From: Labrenzia sp. OB1
GTDB taxonomy: Bacteria; Pseudomonadota; Alphaproteobacteria; Rhizobiales; Stappiaceae
Reading direction: 5' to 3'
DNA length: 64,000 nt
Assembly (NCBI RefSeq): GCF_001624695.1
Contig: NZ_JSEP01000003.1
Coordinates: forward strand, 248,001-312,000
Below, one piece after another: positions 39,353 to 48,194 of the stretch (the stretch's first letter is position 1; every line of letters begins with the position of its first letter). Under the pieces are notes generated by a model that saw only the letters and a list, made by a program, of their open reading frames with translations, made no database searches and was not told where the DNA came from. The position numbers were made by a program, and so were the translations under genes.

Positions 39353-40908
39353 CGTTTCTTGCCCTTGCCCATACCCGGCAGGCCGGGCAGTTTCGGACCG
39401 CCAAGGCCCGGAAGACCCGGCATGCCAGGCGGCAGCCCGGCGCCGCCCAGTCCACCGGGCAACCCTCCAGCCATGCCGCCCGGCAGACCTTTCGGCAATT
39501 CCATGCCACCCGGCAACTGGCCGGATTTGGCCATTTCCTCAAGCTCTTTCGGATCGACATCCGGCATGCCGCCGCCCATGCCGCCCATCAGCTTGCCGAG
39601 CATGCCTTTTTTCTTGCCCATGGACTTCATCATGTCGGCCATCTGGCGATGCATTTTCAGAAGCTTGTTGACTTCGGCCACCTGAACACCGGATCCGGCA
39701 GCAATACGCTTCTTGCGGCTCGCCTTCAGAATATCGGGCTTGCGGCGCTCAACAGCCGTCATCGACTGAATAATCGCGACCTGGCGCTTGAACACCTTGT
39801 CGTCGATATTGGATGCCTCGATCTGCTTTTTCATTTTGCCGACGCCCGGCAGCATGCCCATCATGCCGGCCATGCCGCCAAGTTTTTCCATCTGCTTGAG
39901 CTGCTCGGCGAGATCGTCCAGGTCGAATTGACCCTTCTGCATCTTTTTCGCCATCTTCGCGGCCTGCTCCGCATCGATGGCTTCAGCCGCCTTTTCAACC
40001 AGCGAAACGATGTCGCCCATTCCCAGGATACGGTCGGCGATCCGCTTGGGATGGAAGTCTTCCAGCGCGTCGGATTTTTCACCCGTCCCGATCAGCTTGA
40101 CCGGCTTGCCCGTCACCGCCTGCATGGAAAGGGCGGCGCCACCGCGGCCGTCGCCATCCATACGGGTGAGGGCGATGCCGGTGATGCCGACACGCTCGTC
40201 GAAGCTCTTGGCAAGATTGACGGCGTCCTGACCGGTCAGCGAATCAGCGACCAGCAAAATTTCATGAGGCTGGGCGGCGGTCTTGACGTCGGCCATCTCC
40301 ACCATCAGCGGCTCATCGATATGGATGCGGCCGGCGGTATCCAGCATCACCACATCGTAGCCGCCGAGCTTGGCGGCGGACATCGACCGTTTGGCGATCT
40401 CGACAGGTCCCTGACCCTCGATGATCGGCAGCGTATCGATGCCGTTCTGTTCACCCAGCACCTTCAACTGTTCCTGGGCCGCCGGACGGCGGGTGTCCAG
40501 CGACGCCATCAGCACCTTGCGCTTGTCGCGCTGGGTAAGACGCCGTGCGAGCTTGGCGGTTGTGGTCGTCTTGCCCGAGCCTTGCAGGCCGACCATCATG
40601 ATCGCCACCGGCGCCGGCGCGTTCAGGTCGATCGGCTGAGCTTCTTCACCGAGCATCTCGACAAGCTGATCGTGAACGATTTTCACGACCATCTGGCCCG
40701 GTGTCACGGATTTGACGACTTCCGCACCAACTGCCCGGTTGCGGACCTTGTCGGTGAAGGACCTTACGATCGGAAGGGCAACGTCAGCCTCGATCAGCGC
40801 GCGGCGGATCTCGCGCAGCGCTTCGTTGACGTCATTTTCCGAAAGCGCACCACGGCCGGTGAGCTTGTCGAAAATACCACTTAGTCGATCGGACAGGCTT
40901 TCAAACAT
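39349..40908 (-). CDS. ffh: Signal recognition particle protein Ffh
   Basis: A 519-residue SRP54 GTPase. The P-loop GLQGSGKT is at residues 107-114 and the NG domain is complete (DTRRPAAQEQL, DTAGR, ALTRMDGDGRGG). The Met-rich M domain for signal-peptide and 4.5S RNA binding ends in a long Gly/Pro/Met tail, longer than in E. coli. AAGGACC precedes the ATG; an in-frame extension to 40998 is rejected. It opens the operon. Confidence 0.97.
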   Translation of the reverse strand: MFESLSDRLSGIFDKLTGRGALSENDVNEALREIRRALIEADVALPIVRSFTDKVRNRAVGAEVVKSVTPGQMVVKIVHDQLVEMLGEEAQPIDLNAPAPVAIMMVGLQGSGKTTTTAKLARRLTQRDKRKVLMASLDTRRPAAQEQLKVLGEQNGIDTLPIIEGQGPVEIAKRSMSAAKLGGYDVVMLDTAGRIHIDEPLMVEMADVKTAAQPHEILLVADSLTGQDAVNLAKSFDERVGITGIALTRMDGDGRGGAALSMQAVTGKPVKLIGTGEKSDALEDFHPKRIADRILGMGDIVSLVEKAAEAIDAEQAAKMAKKMQKGQFDLDDLAEQLKQMEKLGGMAGMMGMLPGVGKMKKQIEASNIDDKVFKRQVAIIQSMTAVERRKPDILKASRKKRIAAGSGVQVAEVNKLLKMHRQMADMMKSMGKKKGMLGKLMGGMGGGMPDVDPKELEEMAKSGQLPGGMELPKGLPGGMAGGLPGGLGGAGLPPGMPGLPGLGGPKLPGLPGMGKGKKR

Positions 40909-41223
40909 CAATAGGTCCTTGAGCGTCGTCGGTTTCGGGAAGTCTCCCGAACCATATGGGCAGCCGTCCATCATTTCCAACCGGATCGAACTGCGCAAAG
41001 CAGTTTGACACCCGAGGGCGCATCGCGCTGTCGGGTGTTGACCTCCGGGAACTCTTTAAACCTGTGCGGGTCCCGGTCGGCGGATCGAATTTTTGCTCAC
41101 TCATATGGAGTTGGAGGGTCTATGCCTGAAAGCATATGGAGAGTCAAGGAAGACGGCCCATTGTCCAGGACCGGCGCGACTTGTGTCCTATGGATCCGGG
41201 ATAACCGTCTATGTCATCCCGGA
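40909..41223. other. 315-bp region between the lyase gene and ffh
   Basis: No gene seen. It holds a long hairpin (41007-41039) and presumably the ffh promoter. A second 9-bp inverted repeat, ATCCGGGAT (41194-41202) and ATCCCGGAT (41216-41224), reaches the stop codon of the lyase gene. Confidence 0.5.
41007..41039 (-). terminator. Terminator-like hairpin before ffh
   Basis: ACACCCGA (41008-41015) pairs with TCGGGTGT (41031-41038), with an inner GCGC/GCGC stem. It lies about 185 bp after the lyase stop and 100 bp before ffh. The tail is only moderately T-rich, so it could end the TRAP operon or be part of the ffh leader. Confidence 0.45.
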
Positions 41224-42102
41224 TTATTTCAGATCCCGCCGCGACGTCTCGTAGTGCGCGGACGCTTCGTAATAGTCGTTGAAGCCGATCCTCTGCCGAA
41301 GCTCCTTGAAATCCATAAGATCAGGCGTGCGGTCCTGATCCGTCTTCAGTTTCTCCAGCGTCGTCACCATCGCCTTCATGGCGCTGGCCATCAAGGTCAG
41401 CGGATAGGCGGCGATCGCATAGCCGATGTCCTGAAGTTCCCGGTGCGACAGGTCCGGCGTCTCGCCGCCCTCTACAATATTCGCCATTTTCGGACCCGGC
41501 AGCTCGCGGCAGATTTCCGACATTTCATCGACGGTTTTCGGCGCTTCGACGAAGAGGATATCCGCGCCGAGTTCCCTGAATTTCGCGGCCCGGGTGATCG
41601 CCTCGCCAAGACCGTGGTCGTGACGGGCGTCGGTGCGTGCAAGGATCAGTATATCGGCGCCCGCCTCCTTGGCATCCTGCGCCGCCCGGATCCGGTCGAA
41701 AGCCTCCTCCCGGCTCACCACCGCCTTGCCGGGCGTATGACCGCATCTTTTCGGCGCGGCCTGATCCTCGATCATCACCGCCGCCGCGCCGGCCTTTGCC
41801 ATTCCGGCAACCGTCCGGCGCACATTCATGGCATTGCCGTAGCCCGTATCGCCATCGGCCAGCAGCGGGATCCGCACGGCGTCGGTGATATTCCGTGCCT
41901 GATCGAGCACCTCACCATAGGACATCAGCCCGAGATCCGGCTCTCCGATACGCGATGCCGAGGCGGCAAACCCGGACATGAAAGTCAGATCGAAACCCGC
42001 CTGTTCGATCAGCTTCGCCGACAGCGCGTCATAGCAGCACGGCATGACATGAAGCGTGTCTTGCGCCAGCAGGGCGCGGAGAGTTTCGGCCGGAGACGGC
42101 AT
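41224..42102 (-). CDS. Isocitrate lyase/PEP mutase-family C-C lyase
   Basis: A 292-residue TIM-barrel enzyme. The lyase motif KRCGH with catalytic Cys120 is at residues 118-122; metal ligands fit Asp83/Asp85 (ADGDTGYG) and Glu112-Asp113 (IEDQ). The Cys points to a lyase (methylisocitrate-, dimethylmalate-lyase type) rather than PEP mutase or phosphonopyruvate hydrolase. It follows the TRAP permease gene by 12 bp, so the imported organic acid or its product is the likely substrate class. Confidence 0.85.
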   Translation of the reverse strand: MPSPAETLRALLAQDTLHVMPCCYDALSAKLIEQAGFDLTFMSGFAASASRIGEPDLGLMSYGEVLDQARNITDAVRIPLLADGDTGYGNAMNVRRTVAGMAKAGAAAVMIEDQAAPKRCGHTPGKAVVSREEAFDRIRAAQDAKEAGADILILARTDARHDHGLGEAITRAAKFRELGADILFVEAPKTVDEMSEICRELPGPKMANIVEGGETPDLSHRELQDIGYAIAAYPLTLMASAMKAMVTTLEKLKTDQDRTPDLMDFKELRQRIGFNDYYEASAHYETSRRDLK

Positions 42103-42114
42103 GATCAGAAAACC

Positions 42115-43386
42115 TCAGAGTTTGAAGGGGATATACAGCGCAAGGTCGGTCCATACGTAAAGAATGGCCGCCGAGAGCAGCATTATCAGCAGGAACGGCA
42201 GCACACCGCGTGAAACATCCGTCAGGCTGGCCTTGGCAACCGACTGAATGACATAGAGATTAAGCCCGACCGGCGGTGTGATCAGCGCGCATTCCACCAT
42301 CACCACCATGAAGACGCCGAACCAGATCGGGTCGAAACCGAGCAGCATCGCAGCGGGCAACAGCACGGGCGTCATGATCAGAACCATGGACAGTGCCTCG
42401 AACACAAGCCCCATGATCAGGAGCACGACCGAAACCACCAGGATAAAGGCAAGCTGCGTATCAATGTTCTGGCCGATGAAGACCGAAATCTCCTGCGGAA
42501 TCCGATAGAGCGTGATTGCCTTGCCGAACACCTTTGCACCGGCGACGATCAGAAGAATGGCCACCGTCGTTGCCATGCTCTCGAAGATCGCCTCGCGGAA
42601 ACCGGTCCAGCTCAGGCGTCGCATCGCCAGCGTGATCACCAGTGCACCGGCAAGACCCAGCGCGGCTGCCTCCGTCGGCGTCGCGGCACCGGTATAGATC
42701 ACCCCGATGACATATGCCGCCAGCAGGACAGCCGGCAGGGCCCTGAGCGTCGCCCGCAAACGTTCGGGCCATTCCGCCGCCGGCTCCGGCGTAAATCCGC
42801 CGAACCAGCGCGCATAGATCATTGAAAAGGCAATGAACAGCACCACCAGTAAGATCCCCGGCCCTATTCCGGCCAGGAACAGGTCCAGCACCGACTGCTC
42901 GGTCACGAAAGCATAGACGATCATCGGGATGGAAGGCGGGATCAGAATGCCGAGAGTACCGCCGGCCGCCAGCAGCCCGTAGACGAACCGCCGCTGATAG
43001 CCGCGGCCGATCATCTCAGGTATCGCCACGGTGCCGATTGTCGCGGCCGTGGCGACGGAGGATCCTGAAATCGCGGCAAAGATACCGCAGGAGATGATCG
43101 TGGCGACCGCAAGGCCGCCCGGCCAGTGGCCGACCCAGGCGTGAACAGCCGCGAACAGGTCCCGGCCGACACCCCCTTTCAGCAGAATGTTAGACATCAG
43201 CAGAAACAGCGGTACGGCCAGCAGGATGAAGCCGTCGAGGGTCGACAGGATCGCCTGTGGCGCCATCAGGGGCGAAAATCCGCCGAGCATCAGCAACGCC
43301 AGGCCAAGCCCGCCCAGCGCAAACGCCACCGGCACCCGGATCAGCAACAGCGCGAACAGCGCTACGAGGATAAGCACGACTGTCAT
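42115..43386 (-). CDS. dctM: TRAP transporter large permease
   Basis: A 423-residue DctM/SiaM-like permease with about twelve hydrophobic helices. Typical segments are LGGLGLALLMLGG, AAISGSSVATAATIGTVAIPEMIGRGY and GLVFEALSMVLIMTPVLLPAA. It uses a sodium gradient to drive uptake of carboxylates delivered by the DctP protein. It overlaps dctQ by 4 bp (ATGA). Confidence 0.94.
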   Translation of the reverse strand: MTVVLILVALFALLLIRVPVAFALGGLGLALLMLGGFSPLMAPQAILSTLDGFILLAVPLFLLMSNILLKGGVGRDLFAAVHAWVGHWPGGLAVATIISCGIFAAISGSSVATAATIGTVAIPEMIGRGYQRRFVYGLLAAGGTLGILIPPSIPMIVYAFVTEQSVLDLFLAGIGPGILLVVLFIAFSMIYARWFGGFTPEPAAEWPERLRATLRALPAVLLAAYVIGVIYTGAATPTEAAALGLAGALVITLAMRRLSWTGFREAIFESMATTVAILLIVAGAKVFGKAITLYRIPQEISVFIGQNIDTQLAFILVVSVVLLIMGLVFEALSMVLIMTPVLLPAAMLLGFDPIWFGVFMVVMVECALITPPVGLNLYVIQSVAKASLTDVSRGVLPFLLIMLLSAAILYVWTDLALYIPFKL

Positions 43387-43892
43387 GCGGAAACCTCGCC
43401 GTCCCGTTTGGTTTCAACGTCGCCATGTCCACCCGGCGTCCGCATGAGTTCGATCAGCGCCTGCAGGAACAACAGCGAAAAACCGACCGGGATCGCCAGT
43501 TCCGATACCCAGGTCGGCATATCCAGCATCGAACCGGTGGTTCGGCCGCGCTCGAAGGACTCAAGGAAGATGCCGCCACCCTTCCAGGCGACGACGGCGC
43601 TGAGAAGCGCGACGACGGCCATTGACAGCAACCGGCAGACAGTTTTCGCCAGTGGACCCATCCGGTCGGTCATGACATCCACGGCGATGTGACGGTTGGC
43701 CTGAAGCAGCCAGGGCATGGCGATCATGGTTCCCCAGATGAGGCAGAGCTGGGACAATTCCGCGGCCCAGATGGTCGGGGCCACGAACAGATATCGCGCC
43801 GTGACCTCGTAGGTCAGCATGCCTCCGGCGGCGAAAAACAGCAGCGCCGCGATCCAGGCAAGCGCCTTCAACAGATGCGAAAAGGTTTTCAT
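43383..43892 (-). CDS. dctQ: TRAP transporter small permease
   Basis: A 169-residue DctQ-like protein with four hydrophobic helices. The family segments LTYEVTARYLFVAPTIWAAELSQLCLIWGTMIAMPWLLQANRHIAVDV and PVGFSLLFLQALIELMR are present. The ATG at 43892 is chosen; a GTG at 43907 is possible. A strong hairpin separates it from dctP. Confidence 0.92.
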   Translation of the reverse strand: MKTFSHLLKALAWIAALLFFAAGGMLTYEVTARYLFVAPTIWAAELSQLCLIWGTMIAMPWLLQANRHIAVDVMTDRMGPLAKTVCRLLSMAVVALLSAVVAWKGGGIFLESFERGRTTGSMLDMPTWVSELAIPVGFSLLFLQALIELMRTPGGHGDVETKRDGEVSA

Positions 43893-43958
43893 GGCATTCC
43901 CCGGCACCGGGAGCTGCAGCCACCGGAGGGTTCAAATTCGAATATAGTGTCGGAAGCT

Positions 43959-43990
43959 GGCGGCAGCCGGCAGAACATCCGGCCGCCGCC
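43959..43990 (-). promoter_or_regulatory. Long GC-rich hairpin between dctP and dctQ
   Basis: GGCGGCAGCCGG (43959-43970) pairs with CCGGCCGCCGCC (43979-43990), with one G-U pair and an 8-nt loop. No T-run. It probably protects the dctP transcript 3-prime end so that the binding protein outnumbers the permease. Confidence 0.6.
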
Positions 43991-44009
43991 AAAAGGTGGT
44001 GTTTCCGCG

Positions 44010-45002
44010 TCAGAGTTTTTTTGCCGCGTCCATCACTGTCTTGCCGAGATCGCCGGACTTTTCGACATAGGCGTCGTAAACTGGCTGGCTGACCGCTTTC
44101 CAGGCTTCGAGCTCATCCTGCGTCGGCGCATAGATGGTCATGCCGTTTTTCTCGGCCTCCGCATAAGCCTCGGCCTCGATTTTGGACATCCGGTCGCGCA
44201 CATCCGCCTCTGCCTTAAGCGCCGCGGCTTCGATGATTGCCCTGTGCTCTTCCGGCAGCCCGTTCCAGAAATCCGTGTTCACCACAACGATGAACTCGAT
44301 ATCGGCATGGTTGGTGACGGTGATCGTATCCATCACCTCCCACAGCTTGCGGGATTTGACACCGGAGACGCCTGTCATGCCGATATCCACCGTGCCGCGC
44401 TGATAGGCAAGATATTGTTCTGAGCCGGAAATCAGCGTCGGTGCACCTTCGGCAGCCGTAACGAAGTCGCCGAGCGTCTTGCCGAAGACCCGCACTTTCT
44501 TGCCCTTCATGTCGGCCGGAGTTTTGACCGGACCGTCTTTGGAAAGCATGATCGCTCCGCCATAGGCCTGCCACCACAACACGGTGGAACCGGTTTCCGC
44601 GATGGCTTCGTCGAGAGGGCCGCGTACCGGCGAGCCGGGTGCTACAGCCGCGCGTACCTTCTCTTCCGTGTCGAAGAGAAACGGCTGATAGAAGATGTCG
44701 ACCGCGGATACGTCGCCGACATAACGCGTCAGCGAAGCGACCCCCATCTCGATAGCGCCGGAGCCGACCGCAGCCGGGACTTCCTTGTCCTTGTAGAGCT
44801 GCGCGGAATCATAGATTTCAACGGCAATATCGCCGTTCGAGGTCTTTTCAACCTCCTCCTTGAAGAGCTGAAGATTCTGGCCCAGATGGCTCGTCAGCGG
44901 CAATTGCAGCGAAATACGCAGCGTCGTATCGGCAGCCTGCGCCGAACCGGCCGACAGGCCGAGTGCCACTGCGGCGCCCAGCGCCCAGGATAATACTTTC
45001 AT
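44010..45002 (-). CDS. dctP: TRAP transporter substrate-binding protein
   Basis: A 330-residue periplasmic DctP-family protein. The signal peptide ends near AQA-AD. TLRISLQLPLTSHLGQNLQLFKEEVEKTSNGDIAVEIYDSAQLYKD is typical, and the conserved Arg that holds the carboxylate fits KKVRVFG. The start MKVLSWALG has GGGAGG upstream. Ligand is not predictable from sequence. Confidence 0.93.
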   Translation of the reverse strand: MKVLSWALGAAVALGLSAGSAQAADTTLRISLQLPLTSHLGQNLQLFKEEVEKTSNGDIAVEIYDSAQLYKDKEVPAAVGSGAIEMGVASLTRYVGDVSAVDIFYQPFLFDTEEKVRAAVAPGSPVRGPLDEAIAETGSTVLWWQAYGGAIMLSKDGPVKTPADMKGKKVRVFGKTLGDFVTAAEGAPTLISGSEQYLAYQRGTVDIGMTGVSGVKSRKLWEVMDTITVTNHADIEFIVVVNTDFWNGLPEEHRAIIEAAALKAEADVRDRMSKIEAEAYAEAEKNGMTIYAPTQDELEAWKAVSQPVYDAYVEKSGDLGKTVMDAAKKL

Positions 45003-45162
45003 CTTGTTCCTCCCAAAAAAGCCTTTCGCTTCAGATACGAAAGGACTCGGCAGCCACTCTTGCAAAAGCACATTTCATGGTCAATACGGCTGGAAGGCTT
45101 CCTGCGAGAATGCGCCTGCCGCCACCCGGGGATCCGCTTCCTTGCATTTTGCGATGCACGAG

Positions 45163-45181
45163 CAGATAAGAACCTTATCTG
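45163..45181. promoter_or_regulatory. Perfect inverted repeat between dctP and trkH
   Basis: CAGATAAG-AAC-CTTATCTG, 8-bp perfect arms, 51 bp upstream of trkH and 161 bp upstream of dctP. It is a plausible regulator operator for one or both genes. The regulator is unknown. Confidence 0.45.
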
Positions 45182-45231
45182 AAACCGCACGACTGCCCTG
45201 CAGACAGCCGTCCATTCCGGATGCTCGGTAA

Positions 45232-46671
45232 ATGAATTTTCGAGCCATAGCCTTACCTATCGGCCGTTTGCTCATTCTGATTTCCCTGTTGATGATCGTC
45301 CCCGCAATTGCCGACGCATTTGCAGCGCATCCGGATTGGCGAGTCTTTCTCGTGTCCGGTCTGGTTCTGGGAACGGCCGGTCTGCTGATGACAATGGCTT
45401 TTCGGGGAGAAAAACCGCCGACCCATTTTCGCGAGGCGATTGTGTTCGTAAACGCCTCCTGGTTCGCTTTTTCCTTCGCCGGAGCCGTTCCCTTCTATTT
45501 CAGCGGTCTGGGAATCAGCTTTACGGACGCGTTTTTTGAAGCCGCCTCGGGACTGACCACAACCGGTTCGACGGTGCTGACCGGCCTTGACGAATTTCCA
45601 CCCGGCATCCTGCTGTGGCGCGCCCTGCTGCAATGGGTCGGGGGAATTGGGGTCATCGCTCTCGGAATCTGGCTGCTGCCCGGGCTGAGGGTCGGCGGCA
45701 GCCAACTCTTTGCGCTGGAATCGTCGGAAAAAACCAGCAAGCCTTACGGCAAGATCGCGCCGTTCGTCTATCGGCTGCTCCTGCTTTACGGCAGCCTGAC
45801 CCTCGGGTGCCTGATTCTCTACCGACTTTGCGGCATGAGCATATTCAACGCCATCGTCCATTCCATGACAACAGTCTCGACGGGAGGCTTCTCCACCTCC
45901 GACCGGTCCTTTTCGCAGTTTTCCGGTACAGCGGTCTATTGGGTCGCAAGCCTGTTCATGCTCTTGTCCAGCCTGCCGTTTCTCTATCTGATCAGGAGCC
46001 TGGAACGCAGACATTTCGACAGGAACGTTCAGATCGGTCTTTTGCTTTTCTTCGTGACCGCGGCCTCCTTCAGCGTCTTTTACTTCGAACGTTTCATCGT
46101 CCATGACACACCGTTCCACATGTTCACGCTGGCGGTGTTCAATGTTGTCTCCGTCATCACGACGACCGGCTACGCCGCCAATGATTATCTGCAGTTCGGA
46201 CCGGCCGTGATCGCTATCTTTTTCGTCCTGACCTTCTTCGGAGGCTGCAGCGGCTCGACTGCCGGCGGCTTCAAAATGTTCCGTATCGCGATCCTGAACA
46301 GCTATGTGCACTCTCTGTTGCGCAGGATCGTACGCCCGCACCGGATTGTGGAGCCGCACTATCAGGGACATGCGGTCTCCGGCAACGTTCTGGAGGGAGT
46401 TCTGGTTTTTGCTGTTCTTTACGCCGGTGCCTTCGCGGCATTTTCCGTGATCTACATGATGCTGGATCTCGATCTGGAGACCGCATTGAGCGCATCGATC
46501 ACGGCTTTGGCGAATGTCGGCCCCGGTGTCGGCAATATCATCGGCCCGTCAGGAACATTTCAGACGTTGCCGGATACCGCCAAGTGGTTCCTGGCGGTGG
46601 AAATGATTATCGGTCGGCTTGAGATCATAGCCGCAATTCTGTTGCTGACGCCGGACTTCTGGCTCGACTGA
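45232..46671 (+). CDS. trkH: TrkH-family potassium uptake protein
   Basis: A 479-residue cation channel subunit of the inner membrane. The four pore loops are visible: TTTGSTVL, TVSTGGFSTSD, TTTGYAANDY and ALANVGPGVG, whose glycines form the potassium filter. TrkA-type gating protein is not encoded nearby. It is followed by a strong convergent hairpin. Confidence 0.93.
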   Translation: MNFRAIALPIGRLLILISLLMIVPAIADAFAAHPDWRVFLVSGLVLGTAGLLMTMAFRGEKPPTHFREAIVFVNASWFAFSFAGAVPFYFSGLGISFTDAFFEAASGLTTTGSTVLTGLDEFPPGILLWRALLQWVGGIGVIALGIWLLPGLRVGGSQLFALESSEKTSKPYGKIAPFVYRLLLLYGSLTLGCLILYRLCGMSIFNAIVHSMTTVSTGGFSTSDRSFSQFSGTAVYWVASLFMLLSSLPFLYLIRSLERRHFDRNVQIGLLLFFVTAASFSVFYFERFIVHDTPFHMFTLAVFNVVSVITTTGYAANDYLQFGPAVIAIFFVLTFFGGCSGSTAGGFKMFRIAILNSYVHSLLRRIVRPHRIVEPHYQGHAVSGNVLEGVLVFAVLYAGAFAAFSVIYMMLDLDLETALSASITALANVGPGVGNIIGPSGTFQTLPDTAKWFLAVEMIIGRLEIIAAILLLTPDFWLD

Positions 46672-46683
46672 CCGCACAGAAAA

Positions 46684-46713
46684 CCACTGCCGGGATATTC
46701 TTCCCGGCAGTGG
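46684..46713. terminator. Bidirectional terminator between trkH and the EF-hand gene
   Basis: CCACTGCCGGGA (46684-46695), 6-nt loop, TCCCGGCAGTGG (46702-46713). The minus-strand side is followed by TTTTCTG, so termination is strongest for the EF-hand transcript. Confidence 0.75.
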
Positions 46714-46766
46714 TCAGGTTATCCGGCTGCGGGCACAGCGGAAGGTGTAACTGCCCGAAACCGGAA

Positions 46767-46997
46767 TTACGGCTGGACGGCTGCGAATTCGTCCGGATCG
46801 AGAAGGCTGTCCTGGTTCATGTCGGCGGCAATGAAGTCGTCCTGGGACAGGCTCGGCACTGCGGCCGAAATTTCTTCGAAGGTTACGAACCCGTTCTGAT
46901 CGCTGTCGACAGCATCAAACGACATGCCCTGTGCGAGCGCTGCGGTGGAAACTGTGAAAGCACCGATAAGAAGAGCAGCTGTAAGACGTTTGGACAT
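46767..46997 (-). CDS. Small secreted EF-hand protein
   Basis: A 76-residue protein with a signal peptide (about residues 1-22). Two EF-hand calcium loops follow: Asp31-Glu42 (DSDQNGFVTFEE) and Asp59-Glu70 (DMNQDSLLDPDE). Both keep the acidic ligands at positions 1, 3, 5 and 12. Probable periplasmic calcium binding; physiological role unknown. GGAGG precedes the ATG. Confidence 0.87.
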   Translation of the reverse strand: MSKRLTAALLIGAFTVSTAALAQGMSFDAVDSDQNGFVTFEEISAAVPSLSQDDFIAADMNQDSLLDPDEFAAVQP

Positions 46998-47307
46998 GAA
47001 ATGACCTCCAAGGGTTTGGTTTTCAGGCTTGTCCGCGCCGGTGAGCATCTATCGGCCCAAGCTGGCAAGCCTTGCGTTCCGTCCATCCACCGAGCCCCTG
47101 CGACCCGCTGAACCGGAACACCCAGACACTGCTTGCAGATCCCGGCTGCCGAAGGGCTGCTCTTGGGAAAGGTCACGGCATTGTTGTGACTGACAATGCC
47201 AATTCAGCCATCGGCCGGTCGAAATCATGTCACTTTCGACGGTTTCAGGCGGATGTACGGCCGCAAATTACAATCAACGCGTTTGTTCCCGCTATCCGGC
47301 CGGGCAC
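46998..47307. other. 310-bp intergenic region
   Basis: No gene seen between the YggS gene and the EF-hand gene. It contains one hairpin, GGCATTGT (47177-47184) and ACAATGCC (47193-47200) with an 8-nt loop, without a T-run. Confidence 0.5.
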
Positions 47308-47979
47308 TCAGGCATAATCCCGCGCGCCGAAAATCGCCGAACCAACACGAACACAGGTCGCACCGAAGCCGATGGCGGTCTTGTAATCTGAGGACATGCC
47401 CATGGAGAGCTGGTTCAAGCCGTTGCGCCCGGCGACCTTTTGAAGAAGCGCGAAATGCTCTCCCGGCGCTTCATCCACGGGCGGAATGCACATCAGCCCG
47501 ACGATATTCAGGCCAACCTCTTCCCGGCAATCCTTGACGAAAGCATCGACATCCCTGGGAGCGATGCCCGCCTTTTGAGCCTCTTCGCCTGTATTCACCT
47601 GAATGAAACAGGGCAGATCCCTTCCCTGCCTGTCCATTTCCGCTTTCAGGGCCCTGGCGATTTTCGGCCGGTCAATCGTCTGAATGACGTCGAAGGTCGC
47701 CACGGCCTCCTTCGCCTTGTTTGATTGCAGCGGCCCGATCAGATGCAGCTCGATCCCGTCAAATTCTTCACGCAGCGCCGGCCATTTGCCCATAGCCTCC
47801 TGGACCCGGTTTTCACCAAAGATACGCTGTCCAGCCGCCAGAACAGGGCGGATGACATCCGCGTCATAGGTTTTCGAAACCGCGATCAGGGTAACCGCCC
47901 CCTCCTTGCTGCCATATACGGTCTCGGAGCTGCGGATATCGGCCTTGACCTCTTCCAGACGTTCGGTTGCAGACACCAT
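47308..47979 (-). CDS. YggS-family pyridoxal phosphate homeostasis protein
   Basis: A 223-residue PLP-binding barrel. Lys36 in AVSKTYDAD is the expected PLP lysine, and GENRVQEA, HLIGPLQSNKAK and SMGMSSDY are family motifs. It buffers free PLP and affects amino-acid metabolism. The start MVSATERLEEV has GGAG upstream; an in-frame extension to 48075 is rejected. I recall this gene near leuS in other Rhizobiales. Confidence 0.94.
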   Translation of the reverse strand: MVSATERLEEVKADIRSSETVYGSKEGAVTLIAVSKTYDADVIRPVLAAGQRIFGENRVQEAMGKWPALREEFDGIELHLIGPLQSNKAKEAVATFDVIQTIDRPKIARALKAEMDRQGRDLPCFIQVNTGEEAQKAGIAPRDVDAFVKDCREEVGLNIVGLMCIPPVDEAPGEHFALLQKVAGRNGLNQLSMGMSSDYKTAIGFGATCVRVGSAIFGARDYA

Positions 47980-48194
47980 GAAATGCTCCAGTTGGACGGC
48001 AGTTTTGAATGGGAGACGGTACCGGCAAGGGGACGAGACGCCGGTCGCCATCCTGTCACCTCTTAGCAGATTCATGAAAATCCCTTCAAACTCTTCTTGT
48101 TGTTCCTCTCATTTGCAGGCCGGTCTTACGCTTTTATTCATTTCTTTTGCCCACCATCCGCCACCATGAACCAGCATCATTCCCGGAACAGCGA

